From the NCBI GenBank assembly GCA_951217055.1, contig OX578280.1, positions 33,547,128 through 33,611,127 of the forward strand: a DNA stretch of 64,000 nucleotides, written 5' to 3'. The notes beneath the pieces are model-generated. The model worked only from the letters and a program-made list of their open reading frames with translations, had not been told where the DNA came from and made no database searches. The DNA comes from Gerris lacustris. Lineage: Eukaryota > Arthropoda > Insecta > Hemiptera > Gerridae. The position numbers were made by a program, and so were the translations under genes. How positions within the stretch are numbered: position 1 is the first letter of the stretch; each line of letters begins with the position of its first letter. This document shows, piece after piece, positions 14,010-26,943 of the stretch.

Positions 14010-14775
14010 GAGATAGAGTGCAAAAAGGTGTCTGACAAACATCAAGCTAGACTTTGTGTATAATTAAATCTTTTGGTGCCTTGTAAGATTTTGTGGTCGG
14101 CTAAGTTCGTCTGCAGGACATAGCCTAGCAGAAACTTCTATAGATTGTTACTCCCCTTTATAAAAAATCAGAGGGGAGTAACAATCTAAAGAAGGTGTAC
14201 GGAATGTTCTTCTTTAGACTGTTACTCCCCTATAAAACAGAAGTGTGATATTCCTTTGTCCCAAAGTACATTAGAATAAGCATCCCTTTGTCTTAATATT
14301 ATTTAGTCAAAGTCATTTATAATATAAAAAAAGACATTGGGGAGTATCAATCTAAAGAAGGACCGCTTGGCAATAGGCATTTGAAAAAAACAAACCGGTG
14401 GAGAGCGGCCATGTCCCGTCCTTGTGATTTTCATGATCCTGAGCATGAAATTAGTTAGTAGAACAAAAATCAAGTTGATAAAACTTTGTATCTTAATAGT
14501 TTAGTTATTCAAATATTTCTCCAAATCGAAGTGGTCACCTATTAAGTTACAATAAATTCGATTTTTGGTCTACTCACTAATTCTGTACTCAGGATCATGA
14601 AAATCACATTGTCCACTATAAAGGGCGGGACATGGCCGCTCTCCACCGCACCGGTTTGTTTTTTTTTCAATTCCTCTGATTAGCTATGTATTCTTAAAAG
14701 GCACCAAAAGATTTACTTATACACAAAATTCTAGCTTGATGTTAGTCAGTCACTTTTTTATTATCTCTGGACTAT
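14010..14775. repeat. foldback element with a nested MITE in its left arm
   Basis: Outer arms (14010-14095 and 14690-14775, containing ACATCAAGCTAGA and its inverse) and inner arms (about 14376-14470 and 14575-14675, containing GGAGAGCGGCCATGTCCCG and its inverse) form one hairpin. Its left side is split by a MITE at about 14143-14354, which begins AGATTGTTACTCCCC and ends GGGGAGTATCAATCT. The region lies between lysozymes A and B. Confidence 0.7.
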
Positions 14776-15689
14776 AAGCAGTTTTATTGGTCAGAGAACT
14801 GGGTTAACATACTGCACTGATTTAAAATTATTGATAAAAAGTTTGACGAAAAGGTTTGAAATCGGTTTATACTAAGCAGTTTGTGTTACAGTGGGTTGAA
14901 AATCAAATTATTAATTTCCTCTTTGTGTACTATTTAGAAGGTAGAAGCGGCATGATTTCAAATGGCTTAAAGTTATGTCAATTAATTGCTTTTATCATAC
15001 TTCGATTACTTCTCGCAGTCTAAATTACTTGGAAGCAAGATAACTAGCAACAAGTTTTCTCATCAAAATAAACTTTAAGCTTTACGAAGCTGTTTTTGAT
15101 CAACTATCTCCAACTAGATTACTCTTACATGTTTACAAACTTAGTAACTAATGCTGCGGAATGAGTTCTACATTCCGTTTTCTAATCCATTTTTCATTTA
15201 ATTATTCCATTCTTTGCGTAATTAACGTGACTCAAATTTAAATTAAATTATCTGTGCTCCTTGTAATATTGGAGCTATTAGGTTCTCCTATATTTTAAAA
15301 GAATTCTATGATGGTGATAAAAATAATTTAAATAAGTAAATATTAATAAATTAATATAAATAATTTTTTCCACGTTTTTTTAGAGTTTTGGGGATAGTGC
15401 CCCTAAATTTTGAGCTAAAATTCATTTTTCGATTTCGCCACGGGGTATGGTTTCTCTGAACATGTATGCCAAATTTAGTCAAAATCGGTCGAGAAGATTA
15501 GCCTCCACGCTTCTGCACAGACCATAAAAAGACATTTTTTAAAACTACCCTTTTGGACTCAGGGGACTTTAAAACGTGTAAATACATCACAATTCTTTCT
15601 CTTTAAAAAAAATCTGTTGTCCGAAAGGTTACTGCTTCTGTGTTGAAATAAAAAAGTCTCTCTACGTAAAAAATATCTAATTCAAATCA

Positions 15690-15720
15690 GCTTTCAGCCA
15701 CTATAGGGCCATCATCAGTG
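15690..15720 (-). other. degenerate hammerhead-like core
   Basis: Minus strand CUGAUGA, U, GGCC...GGCU and GAAAGCU. Core and stem II fit, but the nucleotide at the cleavage position is G and no stem I partner is evident, so it is probably dead or a chance match. Confidence 0.25.
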
Positions 15721-16007
15721 CCGAAAATTGGTGTTTTGTCTTCTACCGGTCGCTAGGCTGGCGTAATTATTTAGACAAAGGAACATTTACCGAGTAGTAT
15801 ATATTGTTTAGTCTAAATAACTATTAAGACAAAGGAATATTTAGTCCAATGTACTTGGAACATTATTATATTGAAAATATCACTATATTGGTGAATATAA
15901 ATGTAATAATATCTAATTAACTAGAAAGACGAAGGAATATTAAATGTATGCTAAGAAAACTGTAGAACTCATTGTCCTTCAGTTTTCAGTGTAAGATTTT
16001 TAGTCTT

Positions 16008-16067
16008 AAGGCCCCCTTACATGGTAAAAATGTTTGCGGAAACATTTTTACCATGTAAGGGGGCCTT
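16008..16067. repeat. perfect 28-bp-arm hairpin
   Basis: Arms 16008-16035 and 16040-16067 are exact inverse copies (AAGGCCCCCTTACATGG...) with the 4-nt loop GCGG. It lies about 240 bp downstream of the lysozyme B stop codon. It could be a solo foldback MITE or an RNA hairpin. Confidence 0.85.
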
Positions 16068-16258
16068 CAGACATGATAAGACTCAATCTTTAAATAGCAT
16101 GATAAAACTTCCCCACAAGTCTCAATGTCTTAGAGAGACTAACACTAAAACCTTTGAGACTTTTGTCGGGCAGACTTGTTTAGAACCAAAGGGGGAGCTA
16201 AAGTAAAAAAGTGCCCAATTATTGACCGGATATACTTATATTTTTTCAATTACACAAA

Positions 16259-16264
16259 TTTATT
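16259..16264 (-). terminator. polyadenylation signal of lysozyme B
   Basis: AATAAA on the minus strand lies about 40 bp after the stop codon of lysozyme B. Confidence 0.5.
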
Positions 16265-16304
16265 CTTCAGATTTAGTACAGTCCTATTTTTAATCTCTTA
16301 TTCG

Positions 16305-19300
16305 TTAATAGGCTGACCACAGACTCTGTATATCCGGGTGAAGTACAGTGTTTATCTTGTCCCTGCCACAGGGACCCACGCCATCAACTCCATGAGGTTT
16401 TGGTCCATGTACCCCGTCAGTGTACTGCCACAAAGTCCAGTTACTCCAGCCTGGAGGTACAATTACGTTGTCTTGATATTGAAACGTCCAAAGACCGCAT
16501 TTAGTCAGCACAGAATCTTGATGATCTTTGACTAATTCAGCCACGTAATTGTGACCATAAACCAGTGGATATCTAAAAACATAAATAAAAGACATATTAT
16601 CAAACAATATTAATGTAGTTAATATTTAATCTTTACCTACTTGAAGTAGTAAATACAATTAGTATATAGGTATGAATTTTCAGTAAGAAGTATTACTTTG
16701 AAGAGAATTAAAATTTAATACAATAAGATGCACTCATTGAATCAAGTTTAAATCTGATAAATGCGCTAAAATGTCGATAAACTAGCATTTTCTGAATTTG
16801 ATAAAAACAACCAAATTAAACTTTTTTTACTTCCTCATACACATAGTACATATTGAAAATATTGTGATGGTAAGACAATTCGATTTTGATATGTTGATGA
16901 ATTAAAGGTTTTAAGCTGGTTATTAAAAAATGTCTGTCTGTTGTCAGTTGTCTGTGCAGAGGAGTGAAGTCTAAAATAATGGTCTAATTTCGATTATATT
17001 TGGCATGCATGTTCAGAACAATCATACCCCGAGGCGAAATAGGGAAATACATTTAAACTTTAAATTTTTGGGGCGCTACGCACCAAAATACAAATCTAAC
17101 TATATTTAAGTCGTTTTTCCGGCAAGAATCTAGTTTCAAAGATATTGATAAATAACAAAAAAACGAGTTATAAACAATCACTAGTTAAACATTTTTTAAA
17201 TATGTGTAAATAATAAATAGATTTTATTAGATATTATTTTGACCGATTTTTCTATTGTATAGAGAATTATCCAAAGCTATATTTTTATATTTATTATTAA
17301 ATTTAAAAAAATATACATGTACGAGTATTTTCCTAATAATTAATAATTAATATATTTGCAGTCCAAATTTATGCATAAATAGATCGACGAACAGACACGG
17401 AACTAAAAATGTTCCCGATGTCTGAAACAGATTTCTGTCTAGCAATTTTTAAAATTGGAGACATATTTTCTTTTTCGTTCTGCAGAACGATCACATACCT
17501 TCTGTTACCTTCGATAAGCTCGGTAGAAAAAATAATATTAAATCTACGCTTTAAAACATTTAATGTTTAAAGGGTAGTTAATTAAAATTACAGGGATTTA
17601 CGTAATAAACTACTACTGGTTAATCAATGATTCATAATAATTCTAATCATAATTTATTTTATCTAATGTATTCCTTTAAAATATAAAGTATTCAATCAAT
17701 CCTGTATTTCACGTTTTTTAAAATGTGACGTTTTTTCTATATTTATTTTGCTGTGACCTTTTTTTATCTCTTAGGATGTAATTTACAGAATTCATCTGTT
17801 TTATATAATTTCTAGAGATAATCTTTGTAAAAAGTTTATCTTACATCTTGCATTTTGTATAGTATAATAATCTGTAAATCTTGATTACTTAATCTATTAT
17901 GGAATTATAATTTATTATGGCCGTTTATAATTTATTGATCTTGATAAGAAAATACACAAATTAGTATATACGAATATATAATTTGATAAAATATTTGTTA
18001 GATTTAAAAAAAATACTCATTACTTACAGATTGTTTTGTTAACATGATTAACCTTATTATTTATCAACTAGCATATGTGTGTGCACTACACCAATCATAT
18101 TACATAATAAATAATTACATTTTCATGTTATTTTGTATTTATTCATTTAAGATGGGTTAAAACGAAGTAATTTTCATTTTTAAACACAATTTTCGTTATC
18201 TTATCTTTTGGGAACAACTAAGTCAATTTTATGAAGTATGGTAACTATGTATATAGTACTTAAAGTTTAGGAGATTGACGATGTGGAAAGTTTATTAAAT
18301 ATGACTTAGTCCCGTAAATATGACCTACAAATATGCATTTAAAATTCCATGATAGATTTAAATTCCTACTTATTGCAAGGAAATGAACGTAGGAGGTGAG
18401 AAGCAAAATATTTGTATATAAAATTTAAGTAAATTACTTTGCCCGTTTTAGTATAAGAACAATTTGAAACCTTTTATGCACTGAAATGGAATATCAACCA
18501 CTACATTGTGTATTCTTATATTTTTATGTGGGTCGATTTAGGGGATTTCATTAGAAAGATAAATAAGATCATCTTCTAATTTCTTATTGGAAATTCAACC
18601 CTTTCCGGGGCATAATCATGCCTAAAGACCCCAATTTTTTTTTTTTTTTTTTTTTTTTTTTCAAATAATCATTTTATGAAAAGATATTAAATATTCTATT
18701 ATTTATGATAATGTAATATTTAAAAGTAGGTGCTCGACGATTATTTTTTTTACAGTTTAGGTAAAAAGCATACCTACACTATATTATCATTAAATCATTA
18801 AACTAACAAATGTTAATAAATTTTAAAAACTCAAATAAATTAGAAATAACTTGGTACGTATAGGCTTCCGCGGGTAAACTAGAAATAAACAGCTTGGTTT
18901 TCCGGTGAAATCCGCGTCACGAAGGGGTTGAAGTCCGACGTTTCGCTTCCACTACTGGAAGCATCTTTGGGGTTTGGTGTATCGTGATGTTGTGATGTGT
19001 GTCAGTATGTCTTGTTGTTGTTTCAAGTAAAATCACGATGCACCACACCCCTGACGATGCTTCCAGTAGTGGAAGTGAAACGTCGGACTTAAACCCCTTC
19101 GTGACGTGGATTTCACCGGAAATCTTACCTGTTCAAATTAGAAATAGTTAATAAAAATAATTATATATCTCATAAATCTCTTACTTTTTTCTCGCTTGAT
19201 AGACAGTATTGACAAAATCTTCAGCTCCTTTACGATCCATTGAAGAGTCAGAATTTTCAATACCTAAACCCAGAAGTATAGAACTATCGTTTCCGACGTT

Positions 19301-19582
19301 TTTCAAAAAATTCATTGCTTGCTGTGCTCCTGGCGATCCATCAGCAATGTGATATGCTCCCCATAATAAGCCAGCTTTTTCAGCTTGCTTCTTTCGCCCG
19401 ATGTAAGTCGGATCTTGAAAATTAGTTCCTTGTGTTACCATATGAATTACACCTTGAATACCCGCATTTTTAACTTTCATTAAATCAACATTTTTATTTA
19501 AAAATTTCAAATCTATAACAACATTATTATCAGAATTAACACAGCCTATGATAGCAATCACTAAAAGTATAAAATAATACAT
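16305..19582 (-). CDS. GH25 lysozyme-like paralogue B, 2 exons, catalytic Asp replaced by Gly
   Basis: Second tandem GH25 paralogue. Exons are 19582-19185 and 16572-16305 (398+268 = 666 nt, 221 aa), with donor GTAAGA, acceptor TTTTTAG and a phase-2 intron matching intron 2 of A and C. There is no intron at the site of their intron 1: the sequence runs through NFLKNVGND (residues 91-99). Residues 1-17 form a signal peptide. Asp24 (VVIDL) and Asp185 (LWQYTDG) are kept, but the D-x-E motif reads LGIEN, with Gly107 in place of Asp and Glu109 retained. The Ser-His-Trp after the first Asp is also changed, to Lys-Phe-Leu. Cys158 and Cys201 are kept. The frame is fully open, so this looks like a maintained gene with reduced or altered activity rather than a dead copy. 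Membership of GH25 is clear; loss of activity is inferred. Confidence 0.87.
18901..19120. repeat. inverted repeat with hammerhead-like cores in both arms
   Basis: Arms about 18901-18988 and 19032-19120 with a spacer of about 43 bp, inside the intron of lysozyme B. The plus strand at 19051-19084 reads CUGACGA, U, a stem GCUUCC..GGAAGU and GAAACGUC. The left arm carries the same motif on the minus strand with a decayed core (CCAAAGA) but a perfect GCUUCC/GGAAGC stem. Confidence 0.7.
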
Positions 19583-22500
19583 CGTAAAAACAACTAAGTT
19601 AAAAATACATTAAAAATCCAGCTAAAAATTTACTATTTACAATTGCATTTAGTTTCGAGGTATTTAAACACACTGAGGAATATTCTTTGAAGCAATTAGA
19701 CTATAAGGAAAATTTTTTTAGACTTGCGAAATATGTTTACGAAATGTTTAATACACTTAATTGGAAATTTTTATATTAAGATAAATTGCTTTTTATTGTC
19801 TGGGCATTTCCTCTTTGCTCACAATTTCATTATTTATAAAAACCTGACCCTAAAACATAATTATAATATTGTATAAAAAATTGAAATAACTGTTTATTTC
19901 ATCATATTTTCTCTTTACGTTTTCAACGTAATTACTGAACTATGACACAATTTCGTTCACAAAAAGACAAAAACTCAAATATTATTTTTTTAAACTAACC
20001 ACTAAAAATTCAATTTTTGATTAATATTATTTGTTTAAAAAAAATTTAAGGCTTTAACTAAAATCATATTTTTGAAAATTTTAGGGGATAAAAGAATTGT
20101 ACTCACATAATGTTCTTAAATAAAAATAACTCCACTTTACACATTTTCCAAATTTACACATTTCTCATTATTACATCATTAAAAATCAAGAATTACTTTT
20201 TCTTCCCAAAATGATACACACTTTATCAAACATGTTATGCAATAAATAGATAATTAGATTAGTTTATATGTATGAAAAGAAGTGTGTGTATGACGGCGCC
20301 TTTTAAGTAAGTATATAATTTATTAACATTCACACTTGTTTTATTAACACCCCAAATACGATCATTTGAAAAATTGTCATGATGTTAAAAAAAATTCAAA
20401 AAAATCATTATTACTTCTTTCGGAATAAAACTTAAAATATACGTTTCGAGAGAATAATGTTTGAATATAATGCGTAAAATGATACGTTTTGGAAGCGAAA
20501 ATGGTTTATTTCTCAATACAGAAGCTATTATTGCTTTAGCTTTATCTCTTCTATAAAGTATTTGTACCTATTCTTCTTATTATGGGCAATTGATGCAAGA
20601 TTGTCAATTCTTTAATGATAGTGAAAAGTCAGAAATTTTAGAATGATACTGCTGTAATAAGCCTTCTAAGTAATTATATATTTCAAAATAACAATTAAAT
20701 ATTTCAAAATAAAGCTTAATTACAAAAATGTCATATATCACTATATCATTCTTCTCTAGCTGAAGAGGAAAGATTAATAAATATAACGAATAAATACAAA
20801 TTATAACATGTTAATTTGTTAAAAAAAAAATATTCATATTTATTCTTACATAGAAAATAAATAAAAATTACTAGACACAACATATTGTAGATAAAAATAA
20901 ACTCGGGATATCGAGGCTTATTCATAATTGATTATTGAAAATAATCATTACGATATATACTCTACTTATATCTCTGTAGAAACGATAGCACCTTTGATTC
21001 TTTTTCAATATAGTATTATTATTTTAGGATCTATCTTTTATGTATTTAAGATATGCAGGAGAATAATATAATCATTAACTACTCAAAAGACCAATTTGAT
21101 ATACAGGGTGTGGCAAAAGTTCGGCAACGGCTAATTATCACCTTTAATATTTGTGATATCAAACTGCCGGTTGTTGCTATCTTCATCATGCATAAAAAAC
21201 TACATTTTTTGGTGGGTACCCATTTTCCCGCCATTTTGGTTGCCGCCATATTGGATTCAACTTCAAAATTTCAAATTGGAACCTCTATACTGTGATACAT
21301 ATTTGGAAAGGCATTGAAAAAAGAAAACATTTGCCGCAAACCAGAGCTTTTGACTTTCGCCGTTTCAAAATGGCGGCCAGTTGAAATTACAAAATTGACA
21401 TTTTTAACGCTTGATTGCTGCTAAAATAAGGCTTTAAGAGAAAAAAAATTAAGATTAAAATTATCCTATTTTACACTCAAAAATTCAAAATTGGTTTAAA
21501 AGAATATTTTTAATTACATTATCAGTTGCGGGTAAAATAAGTATGTGCGTTGCTATAGCAACCAAATAAAAAGTTAGTTAAAATAACGTTGAACTTTTTT
21601 TTTACCCTAAAATAAGACAAATTTATTCTTTCATTTTTTCCCCTAAAACCTTTACTTTGGCCGCAATTAAACGTAAAAAATGTCAATTTTGTAATTTCAA
21701 CTGGCCGCCATTATAAAACGGCGAAAGATAAAATACTCTGTTTTGCGGGAAATGTCTTCTTTTTTCAAGACATTTCCAAATATTTATCTCAGTATAGGGG
21801 TTCCAATTTGAAATTTTGAAGTTGAATCCAATATGGCGGCAACCAAAATGGCGGGAAAACGGGTACCCACCAAAAAAAGTATTTTTTTATGCATGATGAA
21901 GATAGCAACAAACCGCAGTTTGATATCTCAAATATTAACGGAGATAATTAGCCGTTGCCGAACTTTTGCCACACCCTGTATAACATGACTATTCATTCTA
22001 TTATAGAGACCTCTAAAACGATGTATAACATGCCATGCTAATTAAAACTTTTTTTAATCAGCCGCCATCATTAAAATATTAAGTGTGAATAATAGCTACA
22101 TATTCTTTTCCTACTTATCAAGACCATTAAATCGATGTTTAACATGTCATGCTGACTAAAAACTTTATTTTTAGTCGTCGCCATATTGGTCGCCATCTTG
22201 AAATTATTAAGAGTGAAATTTACAAAACTGCACAGTTGTCAGAAATTATAAGATGTGTCTGTGTGCCGAATTTCGTTCAAATCGGTCAATTTTTGTACCA
22301 GTTATCGTGAGACTAACACAAATTTTTAAAATCCCATCTCTAAAATGAATAAGAACTCACTACGCTCATTCAATAATATTTCATTCTTACAGAAATTTAT
22401 AAATAGTTATTTAGCTGCTAAATTTATATAATACCTACGTAAATGAAATGCTAGGTTTTAGAAGAAACCAGCGGTAATAATTATATTATAACTATGTTAA

Positions 22501-25030
22501 ATTATAATAAACAAAATGGATCAACTTTCGTTACATAGTGAATCTTGGTAACCGGTATCACTTGTTCTTAAAGGAAGGCCTATGGTATAAGACTCAATCT
22601 TTTTTTGTCATTCAAAACATCATTTATCGTTAATCCTTTAATGGCATACAAAGAACCCTAATCAAAAATCCTGTAATTCCTTTCCTTATTACGTAACTGA
22701 GCATCACACATGCTTGCACTTCATCCAAAACCATCTTCACTATAGACATCTTTAGCTAGTACAACTTCAAACTTAATTACTTCCTATCCGAATTCCAACT
22801 CATCTGTGAAAGTACGCTGACCAAACACTCTCACTTCTTTTCAGTAATGTGTTATTTCGTTTCTTTTCAATAGCCAAGCTTTTGAAGTTTCCAAGGAAAA
22901 AGGAATCTGGTTAAACATCCATAATCCCTTAACGAAGTTTAATTACGTTATAGAATCTACTAAGAATAGCCAAAAAAATGCCTTTCGTGTCTCAAATCTT
23001 TTACATCACAAGGAAGTATGTTAATTTAGTATCACGTGTTAAAGATATTCTAAAAAAATAAACTAATCAGGTTAAATTCTAGATCTTCAGGTTTTGACCG
23101 CACTTGGTGGTTAATTTTTAAATACTGAGTTTTTTTTTGCTTCCGAGTCTACCAAAGATAGCGGAAGCATTGAATTCACTTTTAAAAGGAGAATTTCTTG
23201 GGATCGAACTGCAGATTGAATGATTCACACAATAATGTTATGGATACGAGGAAGCTATGTGTCACCCACTTGGCAGACTTGGTAGGACAACATTATTTAA
23301 ACACCTTTTTGTTGATACCTTATAAAAATCTTCCCTTTTTTATAAAATCTTTCATTTTTATATAAATAACGACATTTTGACTCCAGTTGATTGAATTTTT
23401 ATAAAAAAACGACGTTGTAATCTTTTCAATCTGTTGTTTTTAATAGTGATAATTAATAAAAAATATTTTAGCGAGCGTGTAGCGAATTCTTCATTTCAGA
23501 AACTTGTGGATTTAAAAGTTTGTTTTTTTGTTTGTTTAACGATAAAAAAAAAACTATCGATATAAACGAAATTCGGCTCATAGGTTATAGGTACATCCTA
23601 GTATTTATGATAGATAACTGTATAGTTTTTGGGAAAATGTCACAGCTAATATTTTAAAGATTGCAACCAATATGGTGGACAACTAAAAAACGGTTTTAGT
23701 CAGCATGCCATGCTATACAACATTTTGAGGACCTTGAAGGGTCGAAAAATATTAAGTGACCATTGTCACAAAAGTTTCATTGTTTAACATAGAAGGCCAA
23801 AATGAGGGTCGAGGGTGTTACAAAAAAAAAGTATGCTTATACAGAATATTATATATAATTTTAAAGCTCTTTCACGTAGATTAGGAATACGTAAGTTTTT
23901 TCCCGAAATATTTTTCCTGGTAGCCATATTGAAAACAAATATGGCCGATATAGGAGCACAATTAGGCGAATTCTTTATGCGCCGCATCACTAGTTAGAAT
24001 ATGATGTGAAAAGCTGAATTTATTTAAGTATAAACTATTGTACGAATTTTATTTTATTCGGATTCAAGATTATAGAATTATTGTACTTTAGAAATAGGTT
24101 TAAATGCGGATAGGCACGAACTATCTAGGCACTAATATCTAGGCACCCCTCTAAAAATTGTCCTATTAAAATCGGGAAAGCTTGAAAATAATACCAAGCA
24201 TTTTAATAAAAATATTTTATTGAATTGCAACAGAATCGAAGATAATTTTGTTACATTTTACAATAGGATGCCAACTGTTTTCTCTAAGAATTTAACGCCA
24301 TGTTAAAAAAATATATACATCGCGTGATCTCAGCTAGAAGGCACATCCAATATTAAAAATGGTCTACACGAAATGTGTAGACCCTTTTTCTCTACACCTC
24401 TGAATAGAACTTCAGGTGTATACTAACACCATTTTTTTTCTTGTACTGTTGATCTAATAAGATTTGTTTTACGTCAAAAGTTATTAAATATGTAGTCGTT
24501 GGACACAGTTTTATAGTAATTTTATTTGTCTAGTAATGTTCTTCTGGTTCAGACAATATATTCGTTCAATAAGAAAGCTAATTTAATTTTCTATTTTAAA
24601 AATTTGACTTCTGCTGAAATTTTCTTTAAAGAATCGCTGGAAATATAACATTATTATAAAGTTCCGAAAGATACATTTTTTAATTTTAGTTTCAGAACAA
24701 CAAGAAACATTACGTTAATACTTTAGTTATAACAGGAAAATAACTGTTTCTAGTGTTATAAGTTATTAGTACGGTTTAATTCAAGCAGCACCTACTGGAC
24801 GAGATAAGGAGATATCACACTTGACCTGTTAGTGTTGAACAAATCGGAATCGTGGAAATCTTTTGTTTTAGAGATAGGTAATCCTCTTCTATAGTTGCTT
24901 TCGTTCTAGTCTTTTACCATTATTTCACATTTTCATTTTCTTTCAATATTTTTTTTAAAAGAAGAATAAATAATAATTATACTTGAGGTCTAATTTGAGT
25001 TTTATGAATATCTATTGCTAATTATTTACA
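19583..25030. other. intergenic region between lysozymes B and C
   Basis: Contains the foldback MITE at 21104-21978, related low-copy blocks near 22030-22330 and 23560-23990, and a 9-bp-arm hairpin at 24361-24383. No gene is supported. Confidence 0.65.
21104..21978. mobile_element. 875-bp foldback MITE with TA target duplication
   Basis: Termini CAGGGTGTGGCAAAAGTTCG and its inverse, flanked by TA at 21102-21103 and 21979-21980, as in Tc1/mariner-derived MITEs. The inverted arms are about 315 bp each, around a central segment of about 240 bp. There is no coding capacity. Similar blocks (AAAATGGCGGC, TTCAAAATTTCAAATTGG) recur near 5740 and in the 10774-11580 element. Confidence 0.8.
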
Positions 25031-25083
25031 AATGTTTAATGGTTAATTCACAGTTTCAAGTCTTCCTTCGCCTTAACTAAGAA

Positions 25084-25575
25084 TTATGTGTATGTCCCCG
25101 CCCTAGACCACATCTTTTTAACCGAATCATAAAGCCTATCGTTGACTGAATCTCGGTCACAAGGACCAATGCCCTTTACAAGGTGTGGGCCTGGACCATC
25201 ACTGCCATCAGTATATTGCCATAATGTCCAATTTTTCCAGGTATTCTTCGGTATAGTTGCATGAGGACCATACTGAGCTATCCATAGAGGGCATAGAAAT
25301 AAAGTGGAGTTAGTTCCTCTCGTAATTTCCACCAAATGATCTGATCCAGAAACCATAGGATACCTGTAAAAAAAAAGAAATACTAGGATTATTAAAACTT
25401 TTATTTAGGTATGTCAGAGACACACATTAGGGAATCGTCAGAAGAGCTGATCAGGAAATTAATAAAGACATTCAGAAAATGGTGAGAAGAGAAAAAGAAC
25501 CAAGATTTAAAATTATAAATCAAACTTAGATTCAACTTTTAATCACACATTGGTATGCCTGAGGATAGACCAATG

Positions 25576-25668
<93 letters not shown>

Positions 25669-26943
25669 GTGTGTGTATTAACCAAAGGCAAAATCAATGA
25701 AAAATGGTTCATTGATTTAATTTATTTTTTATATGGTAAAGTAAATAGATCAATTAAAAAGAAGATTTGTTAACTTTTTGCGCCACAGTAAATAGCCAAT
25801 TCTTTTTACCTTCCAGTTTTTATCCAGACAGAATTGACAAAATCTTCAGCTTCTCTCACTGACATTTCAAGACCTTTTTTTGTACTTTCCAATGTTAGAG
25901 CGCAAAGCATGTCTTCATGATATTCTCCAATAGCCTTTAATAAAGACAAAAATCGTTTAAAATTGCTTGATTTTCATTATCCAGTCTCGGATAAATGATA
26001 TTTTCATCAGAAAGAGACACGTATCTTTTAGATTAATAAAAATAATCGCTATATCTTTCTAATTTACCTATGAAACACATAAGTTTGACAACAGTAGATT
26101 TATTAGAAAGCCTCAGGGATTTACTAGCTGATATATTTTTATCATTAAAACCATATATAATAAGTATTATTTTTTAACCTACGTCTTATGGGAATCCAGT
26201 GTTGGTAGAAGAAGGCACAGGACAGAGTAGAATGGGCAGAAGTTATCACGAAGGTCTTAAACCCAAGGTCCAAGGCCTTTCAAGTGTAGTAGAGGCAAAG
26301 GAGTAAATAAATAACATTTTTTATCTAACATAGAATATAATTATATGTATGTACTATGTTAAATAATATATGAGACAACAAAAGTTTGTTGTATATTGTC
26401 ACATAAGTAGAATCCATGCAAATGATGTTTTGGAGGGATTTAAATATTTACAGTTTTCTCATTTCCTTTAAGTTTATCTGATAAAAACCTTAACAAGTGT
26501 TGAACGAACTTGGTTTATACAAAATTATTTTATTTAGAAAAAATACTTGTTTATTTCATAACTTGTTACTTTTCAATTTGTAAAATAAGAATTTTCAAAA
26601 GATCAAATGAATAATTTACCCTGAGAAAATGATTAGCTTGAAGAAATCCTGGTTTTTCAGTACCAAAATGGTAAGCACCCCAAAGAAGACCATGTTCTAA
26701 CGCTTCCTTCTTTCTCTGGTCGTATTTAGGATCTTTCCACCTTGTCCCATGAGTTGCTTTGTGAATAACGCCCTCTATACCGTCCTGTTTTACCTTGGCA
26801 AAATTTACCAGAGTGTTACTTCTTGATAGATCTATTACAGCGTTAAAACCGGGTAATTTCGTCTTCGGTTCTGGTTTATTTGATAATTTGATGGAGTTGA
26901 CTATGACAGACCACCCTAAAACAAAATACACATTCAATTTCAT
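25084..26943 (-). CDS. GH25 lysozyme-like paralogue C, 3 exons, catalytic Asp replaced by Thr
   Basis: Third and most upstream GH25 paralogue. Exons are 26943-26620, 25934-25810 and 25363-25084 (324+125+280 = 729 nt, 242 aa), with the same intron positions and phases (0, 2) as copy A. Introns are short (685 and 446 bp); intron 2 holds a long AT microsatellite. A hydrophobic N-terminus (about residues 1-17) is a weaker signal peptide, followed by a Lys/Pro-rich spacer. Asp38 (AVIDLSRS) and Asp202 (LWQYTDG) are present, but the D-x-E motif reads ALTLES, with Thr122 for Asp and Glu124 kept. YPMVSG replaces the YPLIYG of copy A. Cys174 and Cys216 (GPCDRD) are conserved. Exon 2 is the most divergent part. 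The open frame across three exons argues for a functional gene; its enzymatic state is uncertain. Confidence 0.88.
25578..25664. repeat. AT microsatellite followed by GT repeats, in lysozyme C intron 2
   Basis: (AT)n of about 87 bp followed by a short GT run. An open frame through it is only the repeat. Confidence 0.95.

Noticed and set aside
14376..14675. CRISPR-like or regulatory meaning for the strong inverted repeats
   Set aside because: They are arms of a foldback transposon; there are no regularly spaced direct repeats and the context is eukaryotic.
25555..25773. Open frame of alternating Ile-Tyr
   Set aside because: It is translation of the AT microsatellite.
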